Shown: positions 1-8,949, counted from the first letter of the stretch. The stretch is DNA of 64,000 nucleotides from Actinobacteria bacterium casp-actino5 (GCA_001510385.1 LFFE01000011.1:1-64000); one strand, 5' to 3'. The notes: generated by a model not told the origin, from the sequence alone. Made by a program: numbers and translations.

Positions 1-213
1 TACGGGAACACAGAGAAAGGTCGCCGGCCGAGTTGGATTGCGGCTGCCCGCCCAGAGGTTGCAGAACCACTGATTGAGCATCTTGTCGATGTGTTACGAA
101 CTCGCGGGTTCAGGGTTGAAACAGGCCGATTCAGGACAGAGATGAAGGTGTCGCTTGTGAACGATGGTCCGGTGACGGTGACCGTCGAGACCACACCAAT
201 GGCAGACACGTGA
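1..213 (+). CDS. dtd: D-aminoacyl-tRNA deacylase, C-terminal part (5' end outside window)
   Basis: The frame is open from the first base and gives the last 70 codons of a Dtd-type D-aminoacyl-tRNA deacylase, the cytoplasmic proofreading enzyme that releases D-amino acids (and mischarged glycine) from tRNA. Visible signatures are GRRPSW followed by AARPE, the ETGRF segment, and the C-terminal active-site motif NDGPVT (Gly-cisPro), which E. coli Dtd shares. The N-terminal SQFTL-type motif lies off the window. Its 3' end overlaps the convergent 3' end of lnt by 83 bases. The identification is firm, although only about half of the protein is visible. Confidence 0.88.
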   Translation, partial: YGNTEKGRRPSWIAAARPEVAEPLIEHLVDVLRTRGFRVETGRFRTEMKVSLVNDGPVTVTVETTPMADT

Positions 214-1642
214 GCACCATCGCAATGACAGCGAAGGGCAGATCGCCAAGCCAGGTGTAGATCGTTGAACCTGTTCGTCGGATTGGAGTTGCGAACAGCA
301 CGCGCTGTTCGCTGATTTCGCTGCGCTCAAGAACGTTTCCTGACGGGTCAACGGTTGCTGAGTAACCGGTCGGTGCGACCTGCAGAACCCATCGTCCGGT
401 CTCGACAGCTCGAAGTCGGCTTGAGGCAACCTGTTGGCTCTGCACAATCGTCCACGTATAACTAGCGCCATTGGTGGGGTTCACGATGATTTCCCCGCCC
501 GATCTCACTGCATTCCGAGCTCGTGAGCCGAAGAACACCTCCCAAGAGATGACGACACCGAGTGTGCTGACATCAGGAACGTCAACCACCGCTGGACCCC
601 GCCCAGAGATGGCATCCTTAGGAATAAGCCCAACGGGCGCACCCAATGATTCGAGCAAGGATCGAAATGGGATGTATTCGCCAAACGGGACCTTGATGAC
701 TTTTACGTAGCGGTCACCGATAGCACCGTCAGGCATGACGACATATTGGGCATTAACAAAATTTCCGGGTTCGACGTCGTAGACAAACTCGGCATCCTCG
801 GTCACTCCAATAACGAAGGGGGCTTGTAGGCGGGATGCTTCACCGCGAACCAGGTCGGCGACCGTGCTGTCGCCAAAGGGCTGGCGATTTACATCGATTG
901 CATTTTCTGGCCACAGCACCATGTCAACCTGATCGCTGTGACGAACAAGTTGGCTGGCCGCAAGATGTGCGTAGGTGACATCAATTGATGGAACCTCGAG
1001 TGCGCTCGTTCCTTGTCTTCCTCCACCCTGTATTGCCGCTACGTTGATTGGCTCGAGATCTGATCCTGTTGGGGCTGCAATTGCGATCGCCAACAATGCG
1101 GTCACCGTGGTAGCACTCGCCATCCAAGACCGAGATGGACGTGTCGATGTGTTCCATGTTGCGCGGAGCTCAGTGACGAGTGCGCCAATCGTGAAGACAA
1201 CAAGCGTGAGTAGTGGTACGCCTCCGAGTCGAGCCACCGGAAGCAGTGGCCCATTGGCTTGGCTGATACCCAGCGTTGCGAGAGGGATCCCACCAAAAGG
1301 CGCCACAAGTCGAATCATCTCAACAAGAGAGTGAGCACCGATCTTTGCGATCTTGGAATCGCGTGCAATTGCGGCTGCACATGCATGCAACGCGGCAAAG
1401 AATGCAACAGCGATGACATAGCCCGGTGCGGTAAGAAAGTACATCCAAGCGGTGGTCGGGCCGAACCATGAAATCCCGAAGATGAGTCCGAGCATGAAGC
1501 GGTCGCGATTGCGCTCAGCCGACAATGAGATGAAGAGCGCTGAACCCAAGAGGGCTCCTGGCCAGAACCCCCACGGAGGCATCGACAATGCGATCAGCAA
1601 TCCCGCTACGAGCGCCAGAAGACGAGATTGGCGCGCTGTCAT
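131..1642 (-). CDS. lnt: Apolipoprotein N-acyltransferase-like protein with Ser at the catalytic Cys position
   Basis: This 503-residue protein has the Lnt plan: several N-terminal membrane helices (residues about 8-195), a periplasmic nitrilase-fold domain (about 198-455) and a final membrane helix. Lnt normally transfers an acyl chain to the N-terminal Cys of lipoproteins through a Glu-Lys-Cys triad. Glu246 (in WPENA) and Lys314 (before VPFGEY) are present with exactly the E. coli spacing (68 residues), but the position 52 residues further on, Cys387 in E. coli, is Ser366 in VVISWEVFF (codon tct). It is the last gene of the hem operon and overlaps the sortase stop by 4 bases. The fold is certain; activity as a classical Lnt is open. 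Confidence 0.85.
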   Translation of the reverse strand: MTARQSRLLALVAGLLIALSMPPWGFWPGALLGSALFISLSAERNRDRFMLGLIFGISWFGPTTAWMYFLTAPGYVIAVAFFAALHACAAAIARDSKIAKIGAHSLVEMIRLVAPFGGIPLATLGISQANGPLLPVARLGGVPLLTLVVFTIGALVTELRATWNTSTRPSRSWMASATTVTALLAIAIAAPTGSDLEPINVAAIQGGGRQGTSALEVPSIDVTYAHLAASQLVRHSDQVDMVLWPENAIDVNRQPFGDSTVADLVRGEASRLQAPFVIGVTEDAEFVYDVEPGNFVNAQYVVMPDGAIGDRYVKVIKVPFGEYIPFRSLLESLGAPVGLIPKDAISGRGPAVVDVPDVSTLGVVISWEVFFGSRARNAVRSGGEIIVNPTNGASYTWTIVQSQQVASSRLRAVETGRWVLQVAPTGYSATVDPSGNVLERSEISEQRVLFATPIRRTGSTIYTWLGDLPFAVIAMVLTCLPLVWSRRSPSPDHRSQATPSSLS

Positions 1643-2250
1643 TGGGCAAGTTCAGCGAACACTGCGTACCGCTGCGCAGTTGAACCCGGAGGATGGCAAG
1701 CAAACAGTGTTGCAGTGAACGCAGGAGTTTGACTAATGATCCAAAGGTCAGTTGGCTCGATGACTTGGGCATCGGTTACGAGGTAGGTGAATGTGCCAGC
1801 ATCGGTTTCGAAGATGATCTCATCGCCGATCTCTAATTCATTGATGCGAAGGAAGACTTGGTGTTTGCTGACTCGATGACCAGCGACGACGACGTTTCCG
1901 GCCGACCCTGGTAACGCAGTGCCTGGCCAATGGCCTGGGCCGAGATCAAGGGTTGTCAGTCGAATGCCTTCATAGAGTCCCATCTCGACATCGATCGCAG
2001 GAATAGAAATCTTGCCGAGCTCGATTACTGGTTCAGCCGCATTCGCGTCAGCAGGGGGAGCGATAGGCGTTGGAAGCGTTGTTGTTGTGGATGTTGTTGT
2101 CGTTGTGGTTGTCGTTGTCGTTGTGGTTGTCGTTGTCGAGGGTGTCACGGAGGCTGTTGTTGAAGTCGGCGCAACGGTGGCCTCGTCGCCGCCTGAGCAT
2201 GAAGTTGCAACGACCACAGCAAAGCTGGTGAGGACGAAACGGCGGAACAT
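1639..2250 (-). CDS. Sortase family protein with lipoprotein-like N-terminus and Thr-rich linker
   Basis: This is a 203-residue sortase, an extracytoplasmic cysteine transpeptidase that anchors or crosslinks surface proteins. The ATG at 2250 is chosen because it lies just after the hemG stop and begins MFRRFVLTSF, a signal-like segment ending in a Cys (ATSC) that could be lipidated. A linker of almost pure threonine follows (about residues 35-60), then the sortase barrel with catalytic His in VVVAGHR, Cys in LFACHPP and Arg in the final AQRY segment. The layout resembles class E/F sortases. It lies between hemG and lnt in one operon. No LPXTG- or LAXTG-type substrate was recognised nearby. 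Confidence 0.82.
   Translation of the reverse strand: MFRRFVLTSFAVVVATSCSGGDEATVAPTSTTASVTPSTTTTTTTTTTTTTTTSTTTTLPTPIAPPADANAAEPVIELGKISIPAIDVEMGLYEGIRLTTLDLGPGHWPGTALPGSAGNVVVAGHRVSKHQVFLRINELEIGDEIIFETDAGTFTYLVTDAQVIEPTDLWIISQTPAFTATLFACHPPGSTAQRYAVFAELAQ
2078..2138. repeat. Short-period repeat encoding the poly-Thr linker of the sortase
   Basis: The plus strand is a run of GTTGTC and GTTGTG hexamers (ACN codons on the coding strand). The array is in frame, so slippage would change linker length by whole residues. Confidence 0.75.
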
Positions 2251-2255
2251 CGGGA

Positions 2256-3626
2256 TCAGTTTGCCAGCATTGCGACAACTTTTTCCGCCGCACGTCGACC
2301 GTCGGCGATGCACGCAGGAATTCCGATACCGCGGTAGGAAGCGCCGGCGAGTTGCAGGGTTGTAGGAAGTTGTTGCTCAATTTCAGATATGCGATGAAAA
2401 TGATGAGGCCGGTACTGCGTAAATGCGTGTGTCCATCTTGAAATTCTTGCGGTTGAGTAGTCGATGGAGATTCCGAGATGGGCACCGGTTTCTTCAACTG
2501 CATGATTGACAAGGTCAGCATCGTCAAGGTGCTGTACTGGAAGGCCATCACGGCCGAGGGAGATTCTGAGGATTTGCGATCCGTCGGCCTGGGCGAGATG
2601 GGCCCATTTCTGAGATGCAAACGAGACTGCTGTTACCAGCCGTTGCTGGGATTTTGGCACGAGGTAGCCAGAGCGGCCATAGAGATGATCGGGCCAGTGA
2701 TGTGCTGCCACACGGACGGTCACGATCACAACGTCAGCGGTCTCAAACGAACGGAGAGCGGTCGATACATTTCCAGTGACGAGCGAAGCCGTTTGGTGGG
2801 CCGGGGTTGCGAGAATGACACCGTCTGCTGTGAGATCGTTCACGATCCAACCATCGCTGGCTTGTTGTAGTGACTCGCACGGCGTTCCGCTGATGATTCG
2901 AACTCTGTCCTCGCCGCGTCGTTGTATGTCGGCGATCGTCGACGTGATGAGTTGTTCCATTCCGAGGGGGGGCGCGCCGAAGATTGGACCTGTTTGCGCA
3001 GGAGCTGAAGCCCGCATCCGCCGGCCAGAGAGAATGGCGCTTCGACCAGCCTGAGACAAGGTCTGTAACTGCGGCACTGCAGCAAGACTGAATCGATCGG
3101 TATCTGCTCCGTAAATCGAACCGACGAGAGCATCAACAAGGCGGTCGTGCACGTAATGCCCGAACCTGTTTCGAGTCCATTCACCAATTGAATCGTGGTC
3201 GAGTCTGCTGGCGGGGCGGACAAGGTCGAATGCTGCACGGACAAGCCCGATTGGGGGAATGAGCCCTGATTTGGCGATCGACATCAGCGATGTCGGCACC
3301 CCCAGTGCAAGATCTGAAGGGATTGAGTGCAACTTTCCGGCCCAGATTGCCGCCGAGGCTGCTGTCGGAGAAACAAGCTCGTTGCCAATCCCAACCTCAG
3401 ACGCGAGTTGTACGGCATGGGGAGTGCGGAGCAGAAAGGCGTCAGCTCCCTCGTCAATTCGCGTACCACCAAACTCAGAGGTTTTGATTTTGCCACCAAG
3501 CCGATCGTCCGCCTCGAGAAGCACAACCTCGGTAGAAGATTGGTTGGTGAGTTCCGTCAGTCGATGTGCCGCAGCGACACCTGTGATGCCCCCGCCGATG
3601 ACAACGATGCGTGACGGGGCAGGCAC
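2256..3626 (-). CDS. hemG: Protoporphyrinogen/coproporphyrinogen III oxidase (HemY/CgoX type)
   Basis: This 456-residue FAD-dependent oxidase carries the dinucleotide-binding start IVVIGGGITGVAAAHRL, the GRLGG-like segment DDRLGGKIKT and a C-terminal FAD-contact region with GASYRGIGIPACI. In Actinobacteria this family (HemY/CgoX) oxidises coproporphyrinogen III to coproporphyrin III in the coproporphyrin-dependent heme pathway. That assignment here is inferred from taxonomy and the neighbouring ferrochelatase. It starts with GTG 5 bases after the hemH stop. The matching hemQ/chdC gene is not in the window. The gene symbol varies between annotation systems (hemG, hemY, cgoX). Confidence 0.9.
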   Translation of the reverse strand: MPAPSRIVVIGGGITGVAAAHRLTELTNQSSTEVVLLEADDRLGGKIKTSEFGGTRIDEGADAFLLRTPHAVQLASEVGIGNELVSPTAASAAIWAGKLHSIPSDLALGVPTSLMSIAKSGLIPPIGLVRAAFDLVRPASRLDHDSIGEWTRNRFGHYVHDRLVDALVGSIYGADTDRFSLAAVPQLQTLSQAGRSAILSGRRMRASAPAQTGPIFGAPPLGMEQLITSTIADIQRRGEDRVRIISGTPCESLQQASDGWIVNDLTADGVILATPAHQTASLVTGNVSTALRSFETADVVIVTVRVAAHHWPDHLYGRSGYLVPKSQQRLVTAVSFASQKWAHLAQADGSQILRISLGRDGLPVQHLDDADLVNHAVEETGAHLGISIDYSTARISRWTHAFTQYRPHHFHRISEIEQQLPTTLQLAGASYRGIGIPACIADGRRAAEKVVAMLAN

Positions 3627-3631
3627 AATGC

Positions 3632-4561
3632 TTATCCTGCGGCGATCACTCGATGGGCAAGCGCCTTGAGCACGTTGCTGTCATCGTTCACGCATGCTGT
3701 TCGATCAAACGCGAGTCCAACTGCTTCCGCACGTGCCCGCGCTTCAATGTCGAGGTCGTACAGCACCTCGAGATGGTCGGCGACGAAGCCGACCGCGCTG
3801 ACGATGACTCCTGGGTGTTCACGGCGGGCACCGAGGTCATCAATGACATCGAGAATGTCTGGACCGATCCAGGGTTCTGGTGTTCGGCCGGCACTTTGCC
3901 AACCAATCGACCATCCGGAGCCTTCTTCGAGCCCGACGATGCTGGCGACCGCCTCCGCTGTAGAGCGAAGCTCGTCTGGATATGGATCCCCGGCGGAGAT
4001 GATTCGTTCTGGGAGCGAATGGGCAGTGAAGACGACGTGAGCCCCGCTTGGCATATCTTCGAGTCGTCGAGCGAGATCACGCGTAATGAACTCAACGAAT
4101 GCGGGCTCGGTCGCCCAACTTTCGACTCCGGCTACCTCGATTCCGTGCGGCTCCGCTGCGGATCGTGTTCGGTCGAGGTACTGACCGATCGAATATGACG
4201 AGTAGTGAGGCGCAAGTACGAGCCCTGTGATTTTGGTGACGCCCTCCGCAGCGAGTTGATCAACTGAAGCCTCGATTTTTGGGTCTGCATGCTTTAGTCC
4301 AAGTTCGACACGGAAACCGCCCGGATCAATCGCGTCAAGTTCGTGTTGTAACTGACGTTGTTGACGCTCGGTCAGCGCGGCCAGAGGTGACAGCCCGCCG
4401 ATGGCTTCGTAGCGGGCGACGAGATCAGCAAGGGCTTCAGGTGTTGGTGGACGTCCGCGCCTGATGTCGGTGTAGTACGGCTCGATTTCGTCGCGGTGTC
4501 GCGGGGTTCCATAGGCCATCAGCATGACGGCGGTGTGAGGCTGTGAGTTGGAAGTGGTCAT
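3632..4561 (-). CDS. hemH: Ferrochelatase (coproporphyrin-type expected)
   Basis: This is a 309-residue cytosolic chelatase that inserts ferrous iron into the porphyrin ring. It shows the N-terminal VMLMAYGTP strand, the PHYSSYSIGQY segment, the catalytic-His motif FTAHSLPERI and the C-terminal GFVADHLEVLYDLD motif that carries the conserved Glu. The length fits the short soluble Gram-positive enzymes, which in Actinobacteria mostly act on coproporphyrin (CpfC). Its ATG overlaps the hemE stop by 4 bases and hemG follows, so the three heme enzymes are translationally coupled. Confidence 0.93.
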   Translation of the reverse strand: MTTSNSQPHTAVMLMAYGTPRHRDEIEPYYTDIRRGRPPTPEALADLVARYEAIGGLSPLAALTERQQRQLQHELDAIDPGGFRVELGLKHADPKIEASVDQLAAEGVTKITGLVLAPHYSSYSIGQYLDRTRSAAEPHGIEVAGVESWATEPAFVEFITRDLARRLEDMPSGAHVVFTAHSLPERIISAGDPYPDELRSTAEAVASIVGLEEGSGWSIGWQSAGRTPEPWIGPDILDVIDDLGARREHPGVIVSAVGFVADHLEVLYDLDIEARARAEAVGLAFDRTACVNDDSNVLKALAHRVIAAG

Positions 4562-5628
4562 TGTGAAGGGGTCTCTCTTGCGGTCTGGTCATGCACAAAG
4601 GCCACGATTTCAGTGAGCACGCCGGGGTCGGTATTGGGTTGCACACCGTGTCCAAGGTTGAAGATGTGGCCTGGGTTGTCACCATTGTCGCTGAGGACGT
4701 TCGCTGCACCATCGAGCGCAATATTTGCTCCAGCAAGCACTAGTGCGGGATCAAGATTGCCCTGCACAATGAGGTCAGACCCCATTCTCGAGCGAGCGGC
4801 CGAGATTGGAGTTCGCCAATCAAGACCAAGGATTTGGGGACCGGCAGCATGCATCGACTCGAGCAGGTGATCGCAGCCAATCCCGAAATGAATCCCGGGG
4901 ACGCCAACGTGACGTTCGTTGAGAGCTGAAAACACGCGAGTTGAATGCGGCACGACAAATGTTTCGTAATCACGCCTTGAGAGTGCCCCTGCCCAAGAAT
5001 CAAACAACTGGAATGCTCGAGCCCCATGCGACAGTTGTGCCGAAATGAATTCGATCGCGTAGTCGGTGAGGCGTTCCATCAGTTCGCTCCATAGGCCGGG
5101 AGCGCCATGCATCATTGCCTTCGTGTTCTCGTAGGTCCGACTTGGTGCACCCTCAATGAGATAACTCGCCACAGTAAATGGAGCCCCGGCGAAGGCGAGT
5201 AGAGGAACCGACGCAGGCAGTTCGTTCACAAGGATGTCAACGGTTGCAGTGACGTGCTCGAGGTTCTGCTCGGTGAGTGGCGGCAGTCGATGTAGGTCGG
5301 AACGCGTCCGAAATGGTTGTTCTGCAACCGGGCCTTTTCCAGGGGTTACGTCGATACCGAATCCGGCGGCATGGACCGGTACAACGATGTCGCTGAACAG
5401 CACTGCCGCATCGACGTTATGGCGGCGGACCGGTTGCAAGGTGATTTCTGCCGCAAGTTCCGGCTGCGCGATGGCATCGAGAATTGACCCGCTTCCCCTG
5501 ATTTGTCGGTACTCGGGCAGGCTTCGCCCAGCTTGTCGCATGAACCACACCGGAGTGTGGTGTGGCCGAAGCCCAACGCTGGCGGAAAGAAAGGAAGAAT
5601 CGATCATAAAAGATGTACCCGGAGGCAC
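4558..5628 (-). CDS. hemE: Uroporphyrinogen decarboxylase
   Basis: HemE converts uroporphyrinogen III to coproporphyrinogen III in the cytosol. The N-terminal signature PVWFMRQAGRSLPEYR is complete, and LFSDIVVPVHAAGFG, APFTVASYLIEG and the GLDWRTPI segment follow as in the family. The start is placed at the GTG at 5628 because TATCTT ends exactly 6 bases upstream, the leaderless arrangement used by many genes here. The ATG at 5607 is a possible alternative seven codons downstream. It is the first gene of the hemE-hemH-hemG-sortase-lnt operon. Confidence 0.93.
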   Translation of the reverse strand: MPPGTSFMIDSSFLSASVGLRPHHTPVWFMRQAGRSLPEYRQIRGSGSILDAIAQPELAAEITLQPVRRHNVDAAVLFSDIVVPVHAAGFGIDVTPGKGPVAEQPFRTRSDLHRLPPLTEQNLEHVTATVDILVNELPASVPLLAFAGAPFTVASYLIEGAPSRTYENTKAMMHGAPGLWSELMERLTDYAIEFISAQLSHGARAFQLFDSWAGALSRRDYETFVVPHSTRVFSALNERHVGVPGIHFGIGCDHLLESMHAAGPQILGLDWRTPISAARSRMGSDLIVQGNLDPALVLAGANIALDGAANVLSDNGDNPGHIFNLGHGVQPNTDPGVLTEIVAFVHDQTARETPSQ

Positions 5629-5634
5629 TGTTTG

Positions 5635-5640
5635 AAGATA
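5635..5640 (-). promoter_or_regulatory. Candidate leaderless -10 element for the hemE operon
   Basis: TATCTT on the minus strand is followed by a 6-base spacer and GTG. No convincing -35 hexamer was seen. Confidence 0.5.
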
Positions 5641-5712
5641 TCTGGACAGGTACACTTGTTGGACTTCAAAACGGAGTTCACCCCCCGAGCGCCGTATTGA
5701 CAACTGACAACG

Positions 5713-7833
5713 ATGACCCAGCTACACCCAGAAATCGCTGACGAGCAAGACTTCGTCAATCATGCGTACGACTGCCTAGAAAGCAGTCGTACGGCGGCGT
5801 GGCGGATGCGCGAAATGCATGAAGCCGACCTTGGCGGTACCTTCCAAGCCCGATTTGAACGCAATGCGGTCGATGAAGCGTTGGTGAAGCGGCTTGTTGA
5901 GCTCGATTTGGGCGATGCTGCGCTCGTATTTGGCCGAATTGACCGCGTTGGTCCAGAGGTTGGTGGTACTGAAGCATTCCATATCGGTCGTCTTGCGGTC
6001 TCCGATGAAGACCGAGAGCCAGTCGTGATCGACTGGCGGGCACCGGTTGCGGAGCCGTTTTACCGGGCGACCGGTCGTGACCCAATGGGTTTGGTACGTC
6101 GTCGGCACTTTGTGGTGGAGGGGCGATCGGTACTCGGTCTCGAAGATGAACTATTCGGGGAAGGGCACATCGGTATTGGTGACGATGGTTTGGCGTCCAC
6201 TCAGACTGAATTGCGTGGCTACAGCACCTTGGTGGCATCGATTGAGCGTGGCCGAACTGGCACGCTCGGAGACATTGTCGCCACCATCCAGTCTGAACAA
6301 GACGAGATTATTCGTTCACCGCAATCCGGGGTGCTTGTTGTGCAAGGGGGTCCGGGCACCGGTAAGACCGTTGTGGCACTGCACCGTGCGGCCTACCTCC
6401 TCTACACCCACCGGTTCCCCCTCGAAGATCAAGGCGTTCTCGTCATTGGGCCGAACCGAGTGTTTCTTCGCTATATCGAGCAGGTTCTACCTTCGCTAGG
6501 CGAGGCCGGAATCGAGCAGGTCGTGCTCGCTGATCTGATTCCTGGAGTGCGTGTCCGAGGGCATGATCGTGAGGCAACTGCACGCGTGAAAGGTTTGCCC
6601 GTAATGTCCAGCGTCATTGATCGAGCCATTCGTGATCGAGAACGCCCGCTACGCCATGACATGACCTTCCCATTTAGGTCGGGATACGTGCGTCTTCGTG
6701 CAGTAGAGACCGAGGCGATTATTCGGGGAGCTCGACGAGGTCAACGGCGACATAACGCGGCGCGGCGTCATGTTGAAAACGAAGTCTGGTCGGCGCTCGC
6801 AGCCAACTGGCGAGAGACGGATGTGACGCCTGAGCATGTTCGTTCAGAGCTCCGTGGGCGTTATGAAGTCCGAGAGATGTTCGAACGGATGTGGCCTGTT
6901 CTGACACCTGCTGAGCTTCTTCACGATTTGTTTGGTTCGGCTGCTCTTATTCGTTCTGCGAGCAGAAATCTGCTGGATGAAGACGAGCAGGCCTTATTAC
7001 GCAGACCGCGTGCAGCGTCTGTTGACGAGGTTTCATGGAGTGCGGCAGACGTGGCCCTACTCGACGATGCCCGAGAGGCCCTTGGGCCACGCCCCAATCG
7101 GTCCGGCAAGATCGATGACGCAGATGAGATTCGAACATACGGCCACATTGTTGTTGACGAGGTTCAGGACCTGTCGCCGATGGAGTTGAAGATGGTGAGC
7201 CGGCGATCCCTCAACGGCTCGATGACGGTGGTCGGAGATATTGCTCAAGCGACTGGCCCATCAGCGCCAGCTGATTGGGAGGATGTGCTCGAACATCTCC
7301 CCACCCGTCGTGAGCCACGCGTCATCGGCCTGTCCGTTGGTTACCGAATTCCGCAGCAGATTATGAATCTCGCGAATCGGGTGATGGCTGAGGCGGCTCC
7401 GGGGCTTCGTGCACCCGACTCAGTTCGTGAAGGTGACGCAGATCCTCAGATCGTGCACACAGACAACCTCGGTGCTGCTGTTGTTGAAGAGACACGCCGC
7501 CTCAACCAGGAGTTGGCTGGTGGCTCGGTGGCGGTTGTAGCCACCGATGATCGTTGCGATGAGATTTCATTGGCTCTCGATGAAGCAGGTGTCGAGCACG
7601 GCCGTGCAACTGCGGGGCTCGGAAAAGGCATCACCGTGGTTCCGGTGAGCGTGGTAAAAGGACTTGAACTTGATGGGGTCGTCGTAGTTGAGCCAGCGGA
7701 CATTGTCGAGTCGAGCGATCGAGGCTTGCGTTCTCTCTTCGTGGCGTTGACTCGTTCAACCAAGCGACTCAGTGTTGTGCATTCGCGCCCGCTACCACAG
7801 TCGATGGTGGATGCGACTCCAAGTAGCAATTGA
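5713..7833 (+). CDS. helR: HelD/HelR-type UvrD-like ATPase (RNA polymerase recycling motor)
   Basis: This 706-residue superfamily 1 ATPase has the N-terminal coiled-coil-like segment typical of HelD proteins (EQDFVNHAYDCLESSRTAA). Known HelD/HelR proteins use this arm in the RNA polymerase secondary channel to remove stalled or rifampicin-bound polymerase. Motor motifs are clear: Walker A GGPGTGKTVVALHR near residue 212, the DEVQDLSPMEL Walker B/motif II, a GDIAQATGP motif III and a final ALTRSTKRLSVVH motif VI. A DNA helicase IV function is less likely given the HelD-like N-terminus. It is divergent from hemE and has no operon partner. Confidence 0.83.
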   Translation: MTQLHPEIADEQDFVNHAYDCLESSRTAAWRMREMHEADLGGTFQARFERNAVDEALVKRLVELDLGDAALVFGRIDRVGPEVGGTEAFHIGRLAVSDEDREPVVIDWRAPVAEPFYRATGRDPMGLVRRRHFVVEGRSVLGLEDELFGEGHIGIGDDGLASTQTELRGYSTLVASIERGRTGTLGDIVATIQSEQDEIIRSPQSGVLVVQGGPGTGKTVVALHRAAYLLYTHRFPLEDQGVLVIGPNRVFLRYIEQVLPSLGEAGIEQVVLADLIPGVRVRGHDREATARVKGLPVMSSVIDRAIRDRERPLRHDMTFPFRSGYVRLRAVETEAIIRGARRGQRRHNAARRHVENEVWSALAANWRETDVTPEHVRSELRGRYEVREMFERMWPVLTPAELLHDLFGSAALIRSASRNLLDEDEQALLRRPRAASVDEVSWSAADVALLDDAREALGPRPNRSGKIDDADEIRTYGHIVVDEVQDLSPMELKMVSRRSLNGSMTVVGDIAQATGPSAPADWEDVLEHLPTRREPRVIGLSVGYRIPQQIMNLANRVMAEAAPGLRAPDSVREGDADPQIVHTDNLGAAVVEETRRLNQELAGGSVAVVATDDRCDEISLALDEAGVEHGRATAGLGKGITVVPVSVVKGLELDGVVVVEPADIVESSDRGLRSLFVALTRSTKRLSVVHSRPLPQSMVDATPSSN

Positions 7834-7859
7834 TCGTGTCTCTGGCAGGCGAGCGAGGG

Positions 7860-8273
7860 TTACTGGATGCTCGCAGCAACATCGATAAAGAGTTTCCACG
7901 CCTTTGATGCATCGGCGGGACGCCGGCGTTCAACGGAGATCTCTGCGAGCGTGATTACTTCATAGAAGCCGAAGTGGCTCTCAGGAAAATCTGTTTTGAT
8001 GTCGTCTTCGATGGCTTCCCAAGATTCGAGAAGCGACGCAAGAATTTGGTCACCCGATCCGTCGTTTTCGACAACTGCATCACTGAGCTGGTTTAACGAT
8101 GTATCAATGATCGCTATGTGTTCAGCGAAGGTCAGATCTACGGTCTGTGTAACCGCGGACGCTGTTGACACCGGTGACAAAGTCTCGACGAATGAGTCCT
8201 CGATGTAGGTGGCTCCACAGGCTGCGAGTAGCGGGCTTGCAGCAATCGCAAGAAGCGTTAGACGGTTGAGCAT
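7860..8273 (-). CDS. Putative lipoprotein downstream of the DtxR-type regulator
   Basis: This 137-residue protein starts with a lipoprotein signal (MLNRLTLLAIAASPLLAAC, lipobox LAAC), so it is expected to be anchored outside the membrane. The mature part is acidic and probably helical, with no recognised domain. It begins 9 bases after the stop of the metalloregulator and is probably cotranscribed with it. That hints at a metal-linked role, but nothing in the protein itself (no His or Cys cluster) demonstrates this. Confidence 0.65.
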   Translation of the reverse strand: MLNRLTLLAIAASPLLAACGATYIEDSFVETLSPVSTASAVTQTVDLTFAEHIAIIDTSLNQLSDAVVENDGSGDQILASLLESWEAIEDDIKTDFPESHFGFYEVITLAEISVERRRPADASKAWKLFIDVAASIQ

Positions 8274-8282
8274 GAAGGTGTC

Positions 8283-8942
8283 TTACTTGGTGACGAGAAT
8301 TCGCTCGCTAATAAACGCACTAATTTCGACAGTTGTTCCATCGAGGTCAACGACGAGTCCTCCATCATCGGAAGTCGACTTGACTAATCCATGACGTCCC
8401 GGGGTAAACCCGTTTTGTTCGAGGAATTCAAGCGTTCCGTCTTCGAACTCAAGTTCTTCTGGAATACGCACAACGACAAACTCTTCACCGACGGAATGGT
8501 CAATCAACGTTGTTGCATCGGGCGCCTCGTATCCAGATCCTGGAATCGGATTTCCGTGCGGGCATGTTGTTGGAGAATCAAGGAGTCGGTTCATTGCCGC
8601 TTCTACTGATTCGCTCATCACATGTTCCCAACGTCCGGCCTCGTGATGCGATTCAGCCCAAGAGAGTTGAAGGACATCGGTGAGGAAACGCTCTGCGAGT
8701 CGGTGACGCCGGACAACGCTTTGGGCAAGCGCCTCGCCGTCAGAAGTGAGTTCAATCGAGGGCGAGGTCTTAACAAGCCCCTCAGACTCAAGTCGCCGCA
8801 TCATTTCGCTCACAGCGGGTCGGCTCACGTCAAGGCGTTCTGCAATGCGCGCCTGAATGACGTCAACTCCATCTTCACGCAGTTCGAAGATGCAGTTGCA
8901 ATACTCCTCGAACGCAGGATGATGTTCGCCGGCGATCGCCAT
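8283..8942 (-). CDS. DtxR/IdeR/MntR-family metal-dependent repressor with altered metal ligands
   Basis: This 219-residue protein has the full DtxR plan: winged helix (ARIAERLDVSRPAVSEMMRRLE), dimerisation domain with RRHRLAERFLTD and GRWEHVMS, and a C-terminal SH3-like domain (about 150-219). Against DtxR, the ancillary-site ligands are kept (His80, Glu84, His100), as are Glu106 and His107 of the primary site, but the Met10 position is Glu13 and the Cys102 position is Gly103. Fe(II)-specific sensing therefore cannot be assumed; Glu at the first position recalls MntR. The start is supported by a leaderless -10 element. Confidence 0.86.
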   Translation of the reverse strand: MAIAGEHHPAFEEYCNCIFELREDGVDVIQARIAERLDVSRPAVSEMMRRLESEGLVKTSPSIELTSDGEALAQSVVRRHRLAERFLTDVLQLSWAESHHEAGRWEHVMSESVEAAMNRLLDSPTTCPHGNPIPGSGYEAPDATTLIDHSVGEEFVVVRIPEELEFEDGTLEFLEQNGFTPGRHGLVKSTSDDGGLVVDLDGTTVEISAFISERILVTK

Positions 8943-8949
8943 GCATGCG

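Noticed and set aside
2012-2365. Val-rich open frame opposite the sortase linker
   Set aside because: It is the reverse reading of the Thr-codon repeat. The minus-strand sortase has the catalytic residues.
5697-5702. TTGACA as a -35 for the HelR gene
   Set aside because: It lies only 10 bases before the ATG, leaving no room for a -10 element and transcript start unless translation starts much later, which the conserved N-terminus does not support.
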